From the NCBI GenBank assembly GCA_012295275.1, contig CM022672.1, positions 31,914,265-31,978,264 of the forward strand: a stretch of 64,000 nt of DNA. Direction: 5' to 3'. Position 1 is the first letter of the stretch; the number at the start of each line of letters is the position of its first letter. A program made the position numbers and the translations under genes. The stretch comes from Chrysomallon squamiferum (lineage: Eukaryota > Mollusca > Gastropoda > Neomphalida > Peltospiridae). The notes below the pieces were generated by a model. It did not search any database and was not told the DNA's origin. It worked only from the letters and a program-made list of their open reading frames with translations. Below are positions 46,271 to 58,865 of this stretch, piece after piece.

Positions 46271-47307
46271 GAAAGTGGGGCATAACGAGATACTTAACGT
46301 GTGTTGTACTCTCACTGGCGATGGATATGCGTTACAAGGGCAGACGTAATACAGTGTACTTCGTTAGGTTATAAACTATCAATAAACCAGACAACAGACG
46401 GCAATTGTAGAGCATTGCCAAATACAGAGATAATTTCAAAAGGGTCTGAAATTTCCCATATTGCCCCATATTGGGATTTGGTAAAGAGGCAAACTGAAAT
46501 GGATGGGGCATAATGGGATGACCTCCTCCCTCCACAGATCACAGAAAAATAAACAACTCTAACAAACTATCAAAGCTGCAAAACATTTATCTTAACTGAA
46601 TAAAAGCACTGCAGGAACATCTATTCACACCAGATTATAACCAAAACCTAAAATACAATGAATACCGTTCATCAATCAACTTTAACCTCCAAACACAAAC
46701 TTATAAAATGAAGTCTAAGGAAAACCAAATCACTGTACGGAAGTAATCAGTAAATAAGTAAAAACCTTGAAAAAAACAAAATTTTACTCTGAACTCACTG
46801 AATAGGCCAAGCAAAACAAACACTGTTCAACTATCATGACTATTCAACTTCTGAACCTCGACTGTAAGATTTAAAGCGATTTAGTGAGAACAGACATCAC
46901 AAATAAAATCATCTTCCTCAACCCCTGCACAGTCCTGGTGAGACCACCCTTTGCAGGTGAACCCAAACTTCACCTTCAGTCGAATTAAAGTATTCATGAT
47001 TGCAATGATTTGCCCCTTTATCATTGCTGGCCTCGCCACGTTTACTACCACATTTCGCTCCTTTCGCCTTTGTTTTAGGCCTCATTACTTTACTCACCGT
47101 ATTTGCTTTCTGCTGTTCCAGGAGTTACTGCTTGAATGGGCAACTTGTTAATACAACCGATGATCCACGTTTTACGCCTTCACGTGTCACACAAATCTTT
47201 TCTTTGAGCTTCGGGATTGGGGCAAACTCCGACAATTGCAGACACATTACAGACAACAAAAATCAACTTTCTCATTATGGCCCTCTATCCAATTAGGCCC
47301 CACTCTC
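46271..47307. mobile_element. MITE-like element with terminal inverted repeats
   Basis: The left end is GAAAGTGGGGCATAACGAGAT. The reverse complement of the right end is GAGAGTGGGGCCTAATTGGAT, matching at 16 of 21 positions. A related direct motif (GGATGGGGCATAATGGGATG) occurs internally near 46500. No transposase was recognised. The hydrophobic ORF at 46951-47151 lies inside it and is probably not a gene. Confidence 0.4.
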
Positions 47308-47863
47308 CTCTAGTAGTAGAAATAGTGATAGCAGTAGTTGAAGAATTAGCAGTAGAGGCTGTATTAGCAGTAGTAATAACAGAAGTTGTAACTGAAGTAG
47401 TAGTGGTGGTAGATTTATATTAATTTATATAATTCTTAAAATACGATTATCTTCTTTGCTAATATTTCTCCCTTGATGCTTTTTCAGTACAAGAATTATA
47501 TAAAAAACCCAATAAGAAATGGAAGCTAAATTCATTTTCGTTAATTAATTAGCACGTATATGTGTCTTCTTTTAAGAATTAAACAGTTACATACTTTAAG
47601 TTCACAAAATATGATTTAGACATGTTTACACATACACGTTAACAGAGACACACAGACATATGCACATACTGAGGCAGACATACAAACAGACAAAATACGT
47701 ATTACCTGATTGTCAGTATAACCGTAAACACGAGCGAAACACGCATTAATAAACAAAGAATCAATCAAGCAAAAAAGACTAGCACTTAAATATATAGAAC
47801 AATTAAAAATAAAAAGACAAAACAGTAGCAGCAACATAACATAACAGTGTTTTATTTATTTTA

Positions 47864-47867
<4 letters not shown>

Positions 47868-47930
<63 letters not shown>

Positions 47931-47931
47931 T
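47868..47931 (+). repeat. (TTA)n microsatellite
   Basis: It lies directly upstream of the first recognised EF-hand exon. Confidence 0.95.
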
Positions 47932-47962
47932 GTCTTTTTTATTTTATTTTTTATTTTTTCAG

Positions 47963-48084
47963 GAGAAACTTGCGACCGTCCAACGAGTACTCCAAAAACA
48001 TGTTTTTAGCCTACGACTTCAACGGTGACAAGGTGTTTACTCAGTTTGAGCTTGAATTGTCATTCCGCCATTATGACGTAGATG
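47963..48084 (+). CDS. EF-hand gene exon: loop 1 and start of loop 2
   Basis: Acceptor tattttttcag, phase 2 in, phase 1 out (GAT G|gtaata). It reads RNLRPSNEYSKNMFLAYD, then DFNGDKVFTQFE, ending HYDVD. Confidence 0.8.
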
Positions 48085-49590
48085 GTAATACAAAATGTCA
48101 GACTACCGCTACTGTTCTACTGTTACTAGTAATACTGCTACTCCCGTACTACATGCTTCTACAATTACTACTATTTACTACTTTTATACTAGTAGTATTA
48201 GTCGAGAACTGCCAATTTCTTCTACTGCTTTTGTTGCTAATATATGAATTACGTACTTCTACTACTACTACTACAAGTACTAGAACATTACTACTGCTAT
48301 TACTATACTGATTTTTAATTCTAATATTATTATTTCAGAGCTACATACTACTACTCCGGCTACTACTGCTACGATTACATTAGTATTATTAATATAAACA
48401 ACAACATATGTAAATAGAGTGATACATAAAATCATACATGTTTGTGTATGACTGTATGTGTGCGTGTGCATGCGTCTTCGCGTGTGAAACCTGTACATTG
48501 TTTCTGAGCATTTATTATTTATACTCGCTTCCCAGAACAAATAGACAACTAAAAATAGAGTTATTTCCCCTGATGGAATACTGTAAAAAATAAATATATA
48601 ATTATTTTTTAAATTTTTAGAAGTATATCATCATTATGATTATTATCTCTGCTTAATTAACCAATTATCCAGGTAATCAACGAGTGACCAGAAAAGAATA
48701 CACAGAATACGAAGACCACATGTTACCAGAACTCCATCAGCTGACGCATGCGCTTTACGATATTTACGATATGGACAAAGACAATCATCTAGACTTGTGG
48801 GATTATGAACACCTTTTTAAACTCATAGACTCAGACGGTTTGTTTGTACTATTATTTATTTAATTTGACGATATTGATGCTTACATTACTGGCTTTATTT
48901 TATAACACATTCACATAACATTTACATCCACGCGCGCTCGGACACGCACAACCAAACGCGCGCACGAACACTCTCACACGCACTCACAGTATTAAGTCTG
49001 TCGTACGGGTTAACCCAGACTTTTGCCTGCTTTCCACACAGTCGAGTTGCTCTAGTGGTGAAAGGATTCTAGTTTGACAGCCATTAAATGTTTACTTTGA
49101 AAAGTAATTTGAAGACGACTGAAAACGAGGCTAGCTTTTCTCGTAAACTCTTTCAGATGACGGAGAAGTTACGGAAACCGAGTTTGTTCATTTCTGGACC
49201 ACGGTAAGTAAAAACACAAATATGACCAGTAGTGTTAGTAGAAGATAACCAAATTTACAAGTGATAACACTAAACCATTAAACTGAAATATACACGTATA
49301 CAAATATATATATATATTTTCGTATATGTGTAACATATATTTATAAAATGTATAGCAGTAATTGTTAAAATGACAATCTTCAAAGAAAAAAAATAGAAGT
49401 TGCTATGATTTAGATTCATGATACGTATTAAATAATAATAAGTAAACAAATTAAACAAAAAATGTAAAAAAAAAAAAATAAAAAAAATAAACCCACCTTA
49501 CTAACTAACTAAATAAATAAATAAATATTGTAAATAAAGTTACGTATTTCATTTCAGACCCTAGAATCACTGGATCACTTACACAACTGA
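47963..49590 (+). CDS. Four-EF-hand calcium-binding protein (gene-level span, 5' end missing)
   Basis: Exons 47963-48084, 48673-48837, 49157-49203 and 49558-49590 join in compatible phases and encode about 122 residues. Four EF-hand loops are visible: DFNGDKVFTQFE, DVDGNQRVTRKE, DMDKDNHLDLWD and DSDDDGEVTETE. Loop 3 ends in Asp rather than the usual Glu. The C-terminus is a short tail LESLDHLHN. Entry is in phase 2, so at least one upstream exon, probably with the start and perhaps a signal peptide, was not found. A Met in the first exon (NMFLAYD) is a fallback start. Role: a small calcium sensor or buffer. Confidence 0.8.
48673..48837 (+). CDS. EF-hand gene exon: loops 2 and 3
   Basis: Acceptor aattatccag, phase 1 in and out. 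It completes GNQRVTRKEYTEYE, then has LYDIYDMDKDNHLDLWDYE, and ends LIDSD. Confidence 0.85.
49157..49203 (+). CDS. EF-hand gene exon: loop 4
   Basis: Acceptor ctctttcag, phase 1 in, phase 0 out at ACCACG|gtaagt. It reads DDGEVTETEFVHFWTT. Confidence 0.85.
49558..49590 (+). CDS. EF-hand gene terminal exon
   Basis: Acceptor catttcag, then TLESLDHLHN and TGA. AATAAA motifs follow within 20 bp. Confidence 0.7.
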   Translation, partial: TLESLDHLHN

Positions 49591-49666
49591 AGAAAAAATA
49601 AAATAAAAATAAAACAAACAGTGATATATATATAAATAAATAATATTGTTTTGTTGTTGCGTTGTT

Positions 49667-49757
<91 letters not shown>

Positions 49758-50186
49758 TTGTTTCATGTGAAATTAATTAATATACTGTCTGTTTTATTTA
49801 CAATAACATATTTTCAATATCTTAAACACGATCCGAATTTACCAATATTATATTCCTTTTGCTTTCTTTTATTTTCGTTTTCTTTTTCATTTTTGAGTGA
49901 TAATAGCGGTTTGGGTGCCTAATATGGTCATTATCAACACATGGAAGCTTTTAGAGGCACTATGACAGTGATTAGTCAATTCAAATTCAGTCATTTATTA
50001 AGTATAATGTATCAGCTTGATCAACAACATTTCAACAAGAGTTAAGTTTGAATTATTTATTAATTTACAAACATATTTTGACATTATACATAAGAAAAAA
50101 GCCAATAAAAAAGTTATTTATTTATTTATTTATGTATTTATTTATTTATTTACCTATTTATTTACTTACTTACTTATTTGATCACT

Positions 50187-50240
<54 letters not shown>

Positions 50241-50546
50241 GTTATTTATAATACTAATTAAAGTCGGATTCAGCCATGGAAGAATCAGGATAATTATATT
50301 ACTGTCATAGGGCAAAGTTTAGTATCAGAAATAAAATAAATAAAACACTCATTAAACAACAAACCAGCATGAATAAACAAACACAGGTTAAAACCAGCCA
50401 GCGTGACAGCTAACAGAAACTGACAATTTATAATCCAACACAATAAACAATTTAATATATATAAACACAGAAGAAACTTCATAAACTATTACGGAAACAG
50501 TAGCAATTAAACATATAACAAAGAAATATCCATTTAGATGGTTAAC

Positions 50547-50577
<31 letters not shown>

Positions 50578-51303
50578 TGAAAAAATCTTGAAAGATAACT
50601 GATATTAAGATAAATTTTATACCAGCCCTGATCTTAACCCTAACTGTAACCGTAATACTAAACCTGTTTATAACAATGGACTATTTATTAACAAACATAT
50701 CTGTTATCATGTCCTATTTTTTGTATATACGGTTATACATAAATAACTTGCTACTTTTAAATAAATAAATATAAAATAAATACATAAATAAATATAAAGA
50801 CAGAGAGAGAAACAGAAAGAGAGAGGGGGGGGGGAACAGAGAGAGAGAGAGAGGCAGAAATAGAGAGAAAAATATTCAGAGAGTGAGACAGACAGACAGA
50901 GATACTCAGACACTCGGGTATGTACACATAGAAAAGGCACGTAAAAATATCTTATTAACATATGCACTTAAGACCTTCTGGTTCTAACTCTGCTTAATTA
51001 TTATGCAGGCGACACATATAGAAATGAAATATTCAACCTTAAATACACACTTGTCATTGCCAGGTTTCCAGGAAAACACAGATGCACACAGAAATTACGT
51101 AAGGCAAAATACGGCGTGCTTTGTGGGAAGCGGTGATTACCCTCAGTTACTGGGCAACCTTTTCAATATACACTTTATTCTGTTTCAACAGTTTGTTAAC
51201 ATAGACCATAGAGAATAATTCCTATTAGCAACTGAGTAATAATCATAATCATAACAACAACAACAACAACAACAGCAACAATAATAATAGTAATAACAAC
51301 AAC

Positions 51304-51343
<40 letters not shown>

Positions 51344-51720
51344 TCAACAACAACAACAATAATAATAACAATAATACTAATACTCCTGTTATTTAATGAT
51401 CACCACTCACAGTAAATGTCGAGTAACAAACACTTCGTGTTTCACAGTCTTCGTTTAGAAGACGACAAAACGGTTTATTGATAGAATGGGAGATAATTCC
51501 TATATGACTTGCATAGAGACAGCTTGAGTTATTTCCCTTTAGCGTTTGGAATTTATTCTTAATTAATTGTATATTTTGAATAAAAGCTTTTGATACATCA
51601 TCGATTAATTATAAAAAAAACCCCAACATATTCGTACTTTGGAGTTTCAAATCAAACATGGATATCAACCTTTTCTAATAAACAGGAATCGTGTTTATAT
51701 ATAAATTACTAAACGCTTAA
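49591..51720. other. Intergenic, repeat-rich
   Basis: It holds (CT)n at 49669-49755, (TTTA)n/(TTA)n at 50115-50241, GA-rich tract at 50800-50905, and (AAC)n/(AAT)n at 51257-51370. No exon recognised. Confidence 0.45.
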
Positions 51721-51721
51721 A

Positions 51722-53010
51722 ACGTGACACAGGATATAGACAAGGGGATCTGTTATTTCACTGCGTTTTCATTTTGTGTGTTGAGAGTCTTGGAATCTTG
51801 GTAAGAAATAAAAAACGAACATACGGGATTGAGATAAACGACAATGAATTGCTATTAGGTTGGTGTGATAAAACTCTGTGAGCATCTGTGGAAACAAAAT
51901 GTTTGATCGATGTATCTGGTCTTAAAGTTAATGCATATCAAACAAATATAATAAACTGAGGGAAAGACCAAATTAATCATAAAAATAATCTGATCAAAAC
52001 AAAAATTAAAATGGACTACAGAATTCACAATACTTGTGGTACGGTTTTCCACGGATCTGTATCAAATACAAGAATTAAACTTTAATGCAAAGTTGAAAGA
52101 GGTTAAAAGGCTGCTTGAACAAATATCAAATTATTCTTAGTATCCTCTAAGAAAAATTACTGCAATAAAAAGTTTATTTTTATCGAAAATTGTTTATTTT
52201 TTTTCTTCACTGCCAAATCCAATAAACTATTTTTTTTTTTTAATATTAGAAGCCTATTTCTTTCAGTTTATTTGGAATAAAAAACCTGATAAAATAGCTA
52301 GAAAAAAATGGTTGTTTAAGAGCAATAATTGTTAAGTTACTTTTTAATGCGTTAAAGATATCGTGGATTAAAGATAAATTTTAGCGAAGACATTGTCTCT
52401 CTTTTGAGTAACTGTTTATAATCAAAAGCTTCACTGACATTAGTTTTAGGGTCAGCCTACAGTGAAGAAAAATTGTTGAAACGCACAAATTCCTTTTGGA
52501 AAAATGTTTTACACATAAGGTCAAACTTTCTAGAGATATGCAGAAGGGACAAGATAAAAATACTACGTCAACAGATGTAATATAATGTTCGCATTAAAAC
52601 TGATAATAAATCAGCTTATTATAAGACAGTGGCAAAGAAACCAATTTTATTTTTAAAAGCTCTTTTCGCTAACGACAACTGGATTTCATGCATTCCATTT
52701 TGTAGAAAAGAAAACATAACTTAAGACCACAATTTTATATTTATAGTGTCTTGTTGCTAGCTATTAATAAAAAATAAAAGATAAAAAAAAAAAAAAAAAA
52801 AAAAGACAAAAGCATAAATTTGGTACAGAGTTCTGTGACAAATGCATGCAAACTAACTACAAACACCGAGCTTAGATACTTTCAGTACAAGAATTTATGA
52901 TTTGTCTTAATAACAAACATTTGGTATTATATCGTATAAAAAGATTCAGTTAAATGTGAATTTTGTAATATGTTTACTGAAAATGTAATACACATGTTCT
53001 CGTTATAATC
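51722..53010 (+). mobile_element. Degraded L1/Tx1-type LINE (reverse-transcriptase part)
   Basis: At 51732-51850 the translation GYRQGDLLFHCVFILCVESLG matches the conserved GxRQGDPxSPxLFxLCxE block of L1-like reverse transcriptases; the frame ends where the YADD motif would be. SGLKVNAYQT follows in another segment. A tail near 52952-53000 reads KCEFCNMFTENVIHMF, like the CxxC...HMFW end of these elements. There are multiple stops and frameshifts, so it is inactive. Confidence 0.75.
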
Positions 53011-53900
53011 TATTTTCTATTTTGTTTTTGTATGTTTCTTACAATAATATATACTTTTGTATATGTGATCAAATGTTTTTTATGTCTAAAACATGTTAAT
53101 TTATTTATATGAACAAATACCTCTAAAACATATTAATTCTTCTTCTTCTTCTTCTTCTTCTTATTGTTGTTGTTGTGGTTTTTACTAATGTTGTGGAGAC
53201 TTCTGTATTTTAACACATTAATTTACTTTTACTTTTTTATTAGCTTGTTTTATTTGTATTATATATTATACTGTATCATTTGTAGTCAAACAAAAGAAAA
53301 GAAAAATAGAAAGAAAAATAAATAAATAAATAAAAATACCAACACATAAATTAAAAAGTGAAACAAATAAATAAATAAATGAACAAACAATATTACCACA
53401 ATGATGAGTATAAGTGTTAGTATTTGAACAAAGCTATTTTTGTTATACTAAATAAAATAAAGGTAGTATTTGTCACACCTGTGTTTAGATCGCTCTGACT
53501 CATAACACATACAAATAAATGAGTGTCCCATGTATCCTCATTCACCATTACATTGCATTTTTTACGATCATAGTATATCGTTTCTTGTCGCCAATACCAC
53601 TGACACGCTATTTTGATCTGACCTACATAACAGACACTTGTTAACGATAACTTTTTCATCAATATATTGACTGAGAAATAAAGCTAAATAGTTTACAGAA
53701 AAAATTAGTAATGACAAATTATAATTTTTTAATTTTCTTTTATACGACAGGTTTTGCACAAAGTGTATGTATCTACCGCCATACGTGGCGTGACTTGTGC
53801 GATATCTGATTTCAATCACGTGATTATCAGCAGACGACTTAGTAAACGGCGACACCCAGAAACAGAAAGGTGTCAGTTCTAGGAAAACCACTCACAAACA
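53011..53900. other. No gene recognised
   Basis: It holds (CTT)n at 53141-53162 and (AAAT) debris near 53315-53380. The segment from about 53740 is the putative promoter of the first 5' unit of the BTB gene. Confidence 0.35.
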
Positions 53901-53914
53901 AGACGAATTATCCA

Positions 53915-55948
53915 GAAGTAGTCGGCCATTTTGAAACTTGAAGGTATTTTGTATCTTATTGTCATTTAATATATGCTGTACAATTGCCTTGCTTAAAACA
54001 AATCAGACATATTGAAATTGTTATCTATTTTGTAAGAGCTATAACGTTTTGGTGTGAATTTTGTTAAAATAGTTTTTTTCGTATCTTGCATACAGATTTC
54101 TAAGAAATATCGATAAAATATCGTCATTATAATAATTATTATTCATTTAATAACATTAGTAGTAGTAATAATAATAGTATCACCTAAGTATAGTTCAGTT
54201 ATTCATTTATTACTTACTCTATATATCTGTCGATCTGATTACGTTATATTACTTTATTTCATTTCATTTATTTATTTATCTATAGATCCCTGATCTCAGT
54301 GATCAATAGCAGAGTTGTTAAACGGAAATTACTCGTTTCTAAGAAATTATCGATCAGGAAGTTTTTCAGGTATGTATCTATTTCGAAACTACAAAGCATT
54401 TTATATTGTTCTTATTTTATTTTATTTTATCTATCTATCTATCTATCTATCAATCTATCTATCTATATATATATATCTTATTTATTTCTTTGCATGTGTT
54501 TCGTTCAGTCTTTTTTTCTTCCTTTCTTCATTCGTTGCTTGTTATCTAACATTCGTTTTGATCTATCACCCATTATAACCAGTATATAAAATGTTTTCAT
54601 CTACAAGGAAAAATTCAAAACAAAAACAAATTGAAAAAGAAAAGAAAACAAAGTATAAACATTATTGCTGCTACGGATATACATGTAACAAACAGGTCAT
54701 GCAAGCTTCGTCAGAGAAATAAAACGTACATATTTCTTATTATTGTTGCTGTTGATATTGTTGTTGTTGCTGCTGCTGTTGTTGTTATTATTATTATTAT
54801 TATTATTATTCATTACCTTTACAACTCACGTATAAACAATGCAATCTAGTAGTACTTAATCTATTGAGTTAGAATTAAAGTTATCTGTTGTAAAGAAGAT
54901 GTATGTAAGATGAGTATACAAATATCTCGTAAAACTATTTGTTTATTTTAATCTGAGACTGAAACCTAACAAAATGACACTTTGTGACGTCTAAGATATT
55001 TGACGTCAGTCGCGTGTTTATCAGTGGAGGGTTTGATAACTAAAAGTTTACAAAGCAGAAGTGAAACTAGTCAGCCATATTGAAAGTGTATGATATTTTA
55101 TATTTTATTATGTTTGAACGATTCCGGTGTTCTTAATTTATTACTAAATATATCAGAGTTAGTTCTGTAACAAATAGATTATTTAAGTGTGAGTTTTCTT
55201 TAAACTTAAATGAAAGATTACGTATAACATTACTTTACTACAGTCTTTAGTATGATATTACTACTACTACTACTACTACTACTTCTACTACTACTACTAC
55301 TACTTCTACCGTTGCCCTTATTATTATTAAAAAAATAATAATTGACGTCTTTTATTATATATTTTATTTTATTTTTTATTTTATTTCATTTATTCTTAGA
55401 TCGGTTATATCTGTGATCTACAGTTGAGTCGATAGAGAGAAAATAGTCGGTTATAAGAAATTGTCGATCAGGAAGTTAAAGGTATTTTGTATTGTTTTCC
55501 ACTTTAAAAAACATCACATCTTTTTCCTTTATTTTTCTTACTACTTATTCTTTTTTCTTATATAGTGTTTCTTTTTAGATTTGTTATTGTCTTTAATTAT
55601 GTTGTCTTTTCCAGGAATAAAATGATGTATAAATCACTATATGTACATTGCTATTTGAAAATCGTTTGTGCCGCAGTGAAATATTTTTTACCTGACTGTG
55701 TCCAGACATGTCTGTGTATAATAATAATAATTATAATAACAATTATTGTTGTTGTCGTCATCGTAATCACTAATGTAAGCATAATGTACTTCTTTTTATC
55801 TTTTATTGATTCGGTATATATTTATCTGATTTTTTTTTCTTTCTTTCTTTCATTATCTTTTATTTATTTGTTTATTTTTAGATCTGTGATCGAAGTATTG
55901 AGCAGTACAGGCGTTAAACAGAAAGTAGTCCTTGTTAGAAATTATCTT
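53915..55948 (+). promoter_or_regulatory. Three tandem copies of a non-coding 5' exon for the BTB gene
   Basis: Similar splice-bounded segments lie at 54286-54369, 55400-55481 and about 55882-55948. All share (g)atc..tgatc and ..agtc/gttataagaaatt(g/a)tcgatcaggaag-type text (copy 3: gttagaaattatcttag). Copies 1 and 2 are each preceded by a similar upstream exon end (agtagtcggccattttgaaac at 53915 and actagtcagccatattgaaag near 55070). None has a long open frame, so they are best read as alternative 5' UTR exons with their own promoters. Confidence 0.5.
55257..55309 (+). repeat. (CTA)n microsatellite
   Basis: Interrupted CTA triplets. Confidence 0.9.
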
Positions 55949-56112
55949 AGGTTAATTATTTCTTTACATAAAACTGTTTGTTTGAAAGATTTCCGTGTAC
56001 AGGTCATAGCTAGATATAAATATAGAAACCTGGTCACTGCAATGCTAGGCGCTGCAACAGAACTCTGACCTGTACACAGAAACATGTTAAAATTATATTT
56101 GGTATGAGGTTA

Positions 56113-56114
56113 TT

Positions 56115-56161
<47 letters not shown>

Positions 56162-56312
56162 CATCATCATCATCATCATCATCATCAACATCATCATCAT
56201 CATCATTATTATTATTAATATTATTAATTAAATGTTTTTATTATTGTTATTAGCCCTAAGAATTGTTACACTTCTGTGTCCGAAAAATTTCTTTTTCTTT
56301 CTCTCCATTCCA

Positions 56313-56379
<67 letters not shown>

Positions 56380-56380
56380 T
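56113..56380 (+). repeat. (TTA)n and (CAT)n microsatellites
   Basis: (TTA)n at 56113-56160, (CAT)n at 56161-56205 and (TTA)n at 56314-56380, ending 9 bp before the BTB exon. Confidence 0.95.
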
Positions 56381-56388
56381 GTTTACAG

Positions 56389-56652
56389 TGAAATCTTGGC
56401 CACCGCAGCAGAAGTTTCAAGTTGGCAGACAGGGAAAAAACTGACAGAATGTATTGAACACGTTTTTCGTACGAGAACAGACAGCGACGTCAGATTTGTT
56501 GTTGGGGAAGAAGAAAAAACTGTGGATGCACATCGCTTCATCCTTATGATACGAAGTACAGTCTTCCACAGGATGCTGATGGGAGAACTTCGCGAACAAA
56601 ACAGCATCCGGTTGCCTGATGTGCAGGCTGATGTTTTCACAGAGTTTTTAAA
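56389..56652 (+). CDS. BTB exon 1
   Basis: Acceptor tttgtttacag, phase 2 in and out. It carries most of the BTB fold: VDAHRFILMIRSTVFHRML and LREQNSIRLPDV. It is followed by (AC)n at about 56660. Confidence 0.8.
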
Positions 56653-57841
56653 GTATGTTAACACACACACACACACACACAGAAACACAGACACATACAT
56701 ACCGACACGAACGTTGATAACAATACAGTTTTTGTTAGTAATCTAATTATTTTCTAATTAATTATTTTCTAATTAATTAATCTCCCATAATTATCTCTCG
56801 TTTTGAAGTCTTACTCTACTTCTTTTACACAGATATCTTTATACGGATGACGTCGTCCTAACAGGCGACAATGTCACCGGTCTGCTGTATCTATCGAGGA
56901 AGTACGTCGTCACGACACTGGAAGATCAGTGCGTGCGCTATTTGGAGTCGTCGTTGTCGTCACAGAATGCGTGCGTCGTGCTGGAACAAGCTCACCTGTT
57001 TGATGAACATGATCTAAGAAAAAAAACTTTGGACTTCATTTTGGAAAATGGCGACGAAGTTCTGAAGTCGGATGAAGTCACCGATCTGTCACGAATGTCT
57101 GGTTGAGATCGTACGATCAGACGAACTGACAGCAGACGAGAAAAATGTTTTCGAAGCCGCTGTGAAGTGGGCTGACAGCGCGTGTAAGAAGCAAGGAAGA
57201 CAGACGAATGCACAGAACATGCGCGAAGCACTGGGAGAGGCCGTGAAGCACGTGCGTTATCCATTACTCGATCAGACGTATTTTGTAGAACACGTGACAC
57301 CCACTAACATACTCAGTGACAGAGAAGAAAACAAGATTTTTAAAAACTGGGTGAAGAGTGATGAAGATGTTTCACCTTTTAACTCAAACATGAGAACTGC
57401 AATGATGAAAAACACAGATTTTCTGGTGAAGAAGATCAATCCATTACTTTCTCTGTCAACAAAAACGCTTTACTTCGCGGATTTCTGTTGTACGGTCACC
57501 GCGAACCACAAAACTACGACGTCAGCGCCTTCGTCACTGACACAAGAACAGACGAAATAGTTGACGGGTCTACACTGACACAGAGATATGAACACGTCGT
57601 GTCTGACGTGTATGACGTCGTGTTCAGACGTCCAGTGAAGATTACTAAAGACACTGAGTACAGCTTGTTTGTTACTGTTAAGGGAGACAACTCATTGTGT
57701 GGAGTTAAAGGTAAATCAGAAATTGTTGTAGACTCTTTTGTTTGTAGATTTTCTGTCTCACACAAAACTAAACACAGTCACAGACTACTTGTTACACGTG
57801 TGCACAGTGGACAAATACCTGCTTTGTTATTTTTAGTGTAA
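56389..57841 (+). CDS. BTB-BACK-PHR protein (BTBD1/2/3/6-like), two frame breaks
   Basis: Exons 56389-56652 and 56833-57841 join in phase. The BTB domain begins SDVRFVVGEEEKTVDAHRF and continues RLPDVQADVFTEFL and YLYTDDV. A BACK region follows (LSSQNACVVLEQAHLFDE, ECLVEIVRSDEL). The PHR domain reads ITFSVNKNALLRGF, LYGHREPQNYDVSAF and RRPVKITKDTEYSL to TAA at 57839-57841. Members act as Cul3 adaptor-type proteins. The frame shifts by one base near 57092 (before ECLVEI) and returns to the original frame between 57383 and about 57440. Without these shifts a TGA at 57104 truncates the protein. The start codon must lie in an upstream exon that was not identified. Confidence 0.75.
56833..57841 (+). 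CDS. BTB end, BACK and PHR exon
   Basis: Acceptor ttttacacag. It is intact in frame A to about 57091, in frame B from 57093 to about 57390, and in frame A again to 57841. See the gene-level entry for domains. Confidence 0.75.
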
Positions 57842-58483
57842 AAAACAACATCGTTCAAACACTGTCACTTTTAGTTATCACTGGCCTAATATTTTTATTT
57901 TTATTTATTTGTTCATTTATTGATTTATTGATTTGTTTACGTTTTTCTGATGACGTCATACAGCAGTGATGACGTCATAGACACTTGATTTGATTTGAAA
58001 TTTTCTACTGGATTGTTTTGTGTCAAACATACATGTAAAATGTATATTAACATCTCATTGCTTTATCATTTATTTATTTATTTATTGTTTAAGTATATCT
58101 ATAGTTTGTATATAAAACTTAATATTTTTAACTATTTCTTGCTTCATTTGTACTTTCTTCTATTTCGGTTTAAAATGTGTATAAAATAAAATGTAGATAA
58201 ATTATATATCTACTTACTGACTGTTGGACATGAAATACAAGAACTGTTATTTGATTTATTTATGAATTTTCTTTTTTTCAGATTTATATTAAATATGTAA
58301 GTAAATTAGATTACGTTTCGAATTTACTATTTGTTTGTTTATGTATAAGATGTATATAAACAAAGTGCAAATAAATTTGTTTTTGTATCATGAATTCGTA
58401 CATCGTTTATTTTTGTATTTAATTTGTGTTTAGAATAAAAACAGAAAATCAAGTTTTATTATTTAGTTTCTGTAATACTTTTC
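57842..58483 (+). other. Likely 3' UTR of the BTB gene and convergent intergenic DNA
   Basis: AATAAA motifs at about 58185 and 58370 could end the BTB transcript. It converges with the candidate minus-strand terminal exon that follows. Confidence 0.4.
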
Positions 58484-58512
58484 TTATCTGAATACAGTGT
58501 TGTTATCAACTG

Positions 58513-58574
<62 letters not shown>

Positions 58575-58648
58575 GTAACTACATCACAAACACTGTCCTC
58601 ATATGCTTGGTTCTCCTCACAAGGCTCATCTTCATCTGACATATCAGT
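58484..58648 (-). CDS. Candidate minus-strand terminal exon with acidic tail and (LS)n run
   Basis: On the minus strand, after catttcag, phase 0 reads TDMSDEDEPCEENQAYEDSV then CDVVTC. It runs through a (CT)n tract coded as Leu-Ser repeats and ends VDNNTVFR at TAA (58484-58486). An AATAAA lies about 25 bp further on. The acidic, Cys/Tyr-containing part looks like a cytoplasmic tail. It joins the 33-nt exon at 58833-58865 in phase. The family is unknown. Confidence 0.4.
58516..58571 (+). repeat. (GA)n microsatellite
   Basis: It lies within the candidate minus-strand terminal exon. Confidence 0.95.
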
Positions 58649-58769
58649 CTGAAATGTTTTGTTACAGTATTGTTAAAAAAACAACAAAAAAACAAAACAG
58701 GATCTGACACAACATATCTTCCATCACAGCAAAGTATATGAACATTGATCTTACATAAAAGAAACAAAT

Positions 58770-58801
<32 letters not shown>

Positions 58802-58832
58802 AATAATAAAATAAAATGTTAAATATAAATAC

Positions 58833-58865
58833 CTGAAGTGTGTCATACAACCCAACAGTCCAGGT
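58833..58865 (-). CDS. Candidate 11-codon minus-strand exon
   Basis: Bounded by gtcttttccag and gtattt on the minus strand. It is exactly 33 nt in phase 0, encoding TWTVGLYDTLQ with a YxxL motif, and precedes the acidic terminal exon. Confidence 0.4.

Noticed and set aside
46951-47151. Hydrophobic ORF that could be a signal-peptide exon of the EF-hand gene
   Set aside because: It lies inside the TIR-bounded element and has no donor in the phase required by the EF-hand exon.
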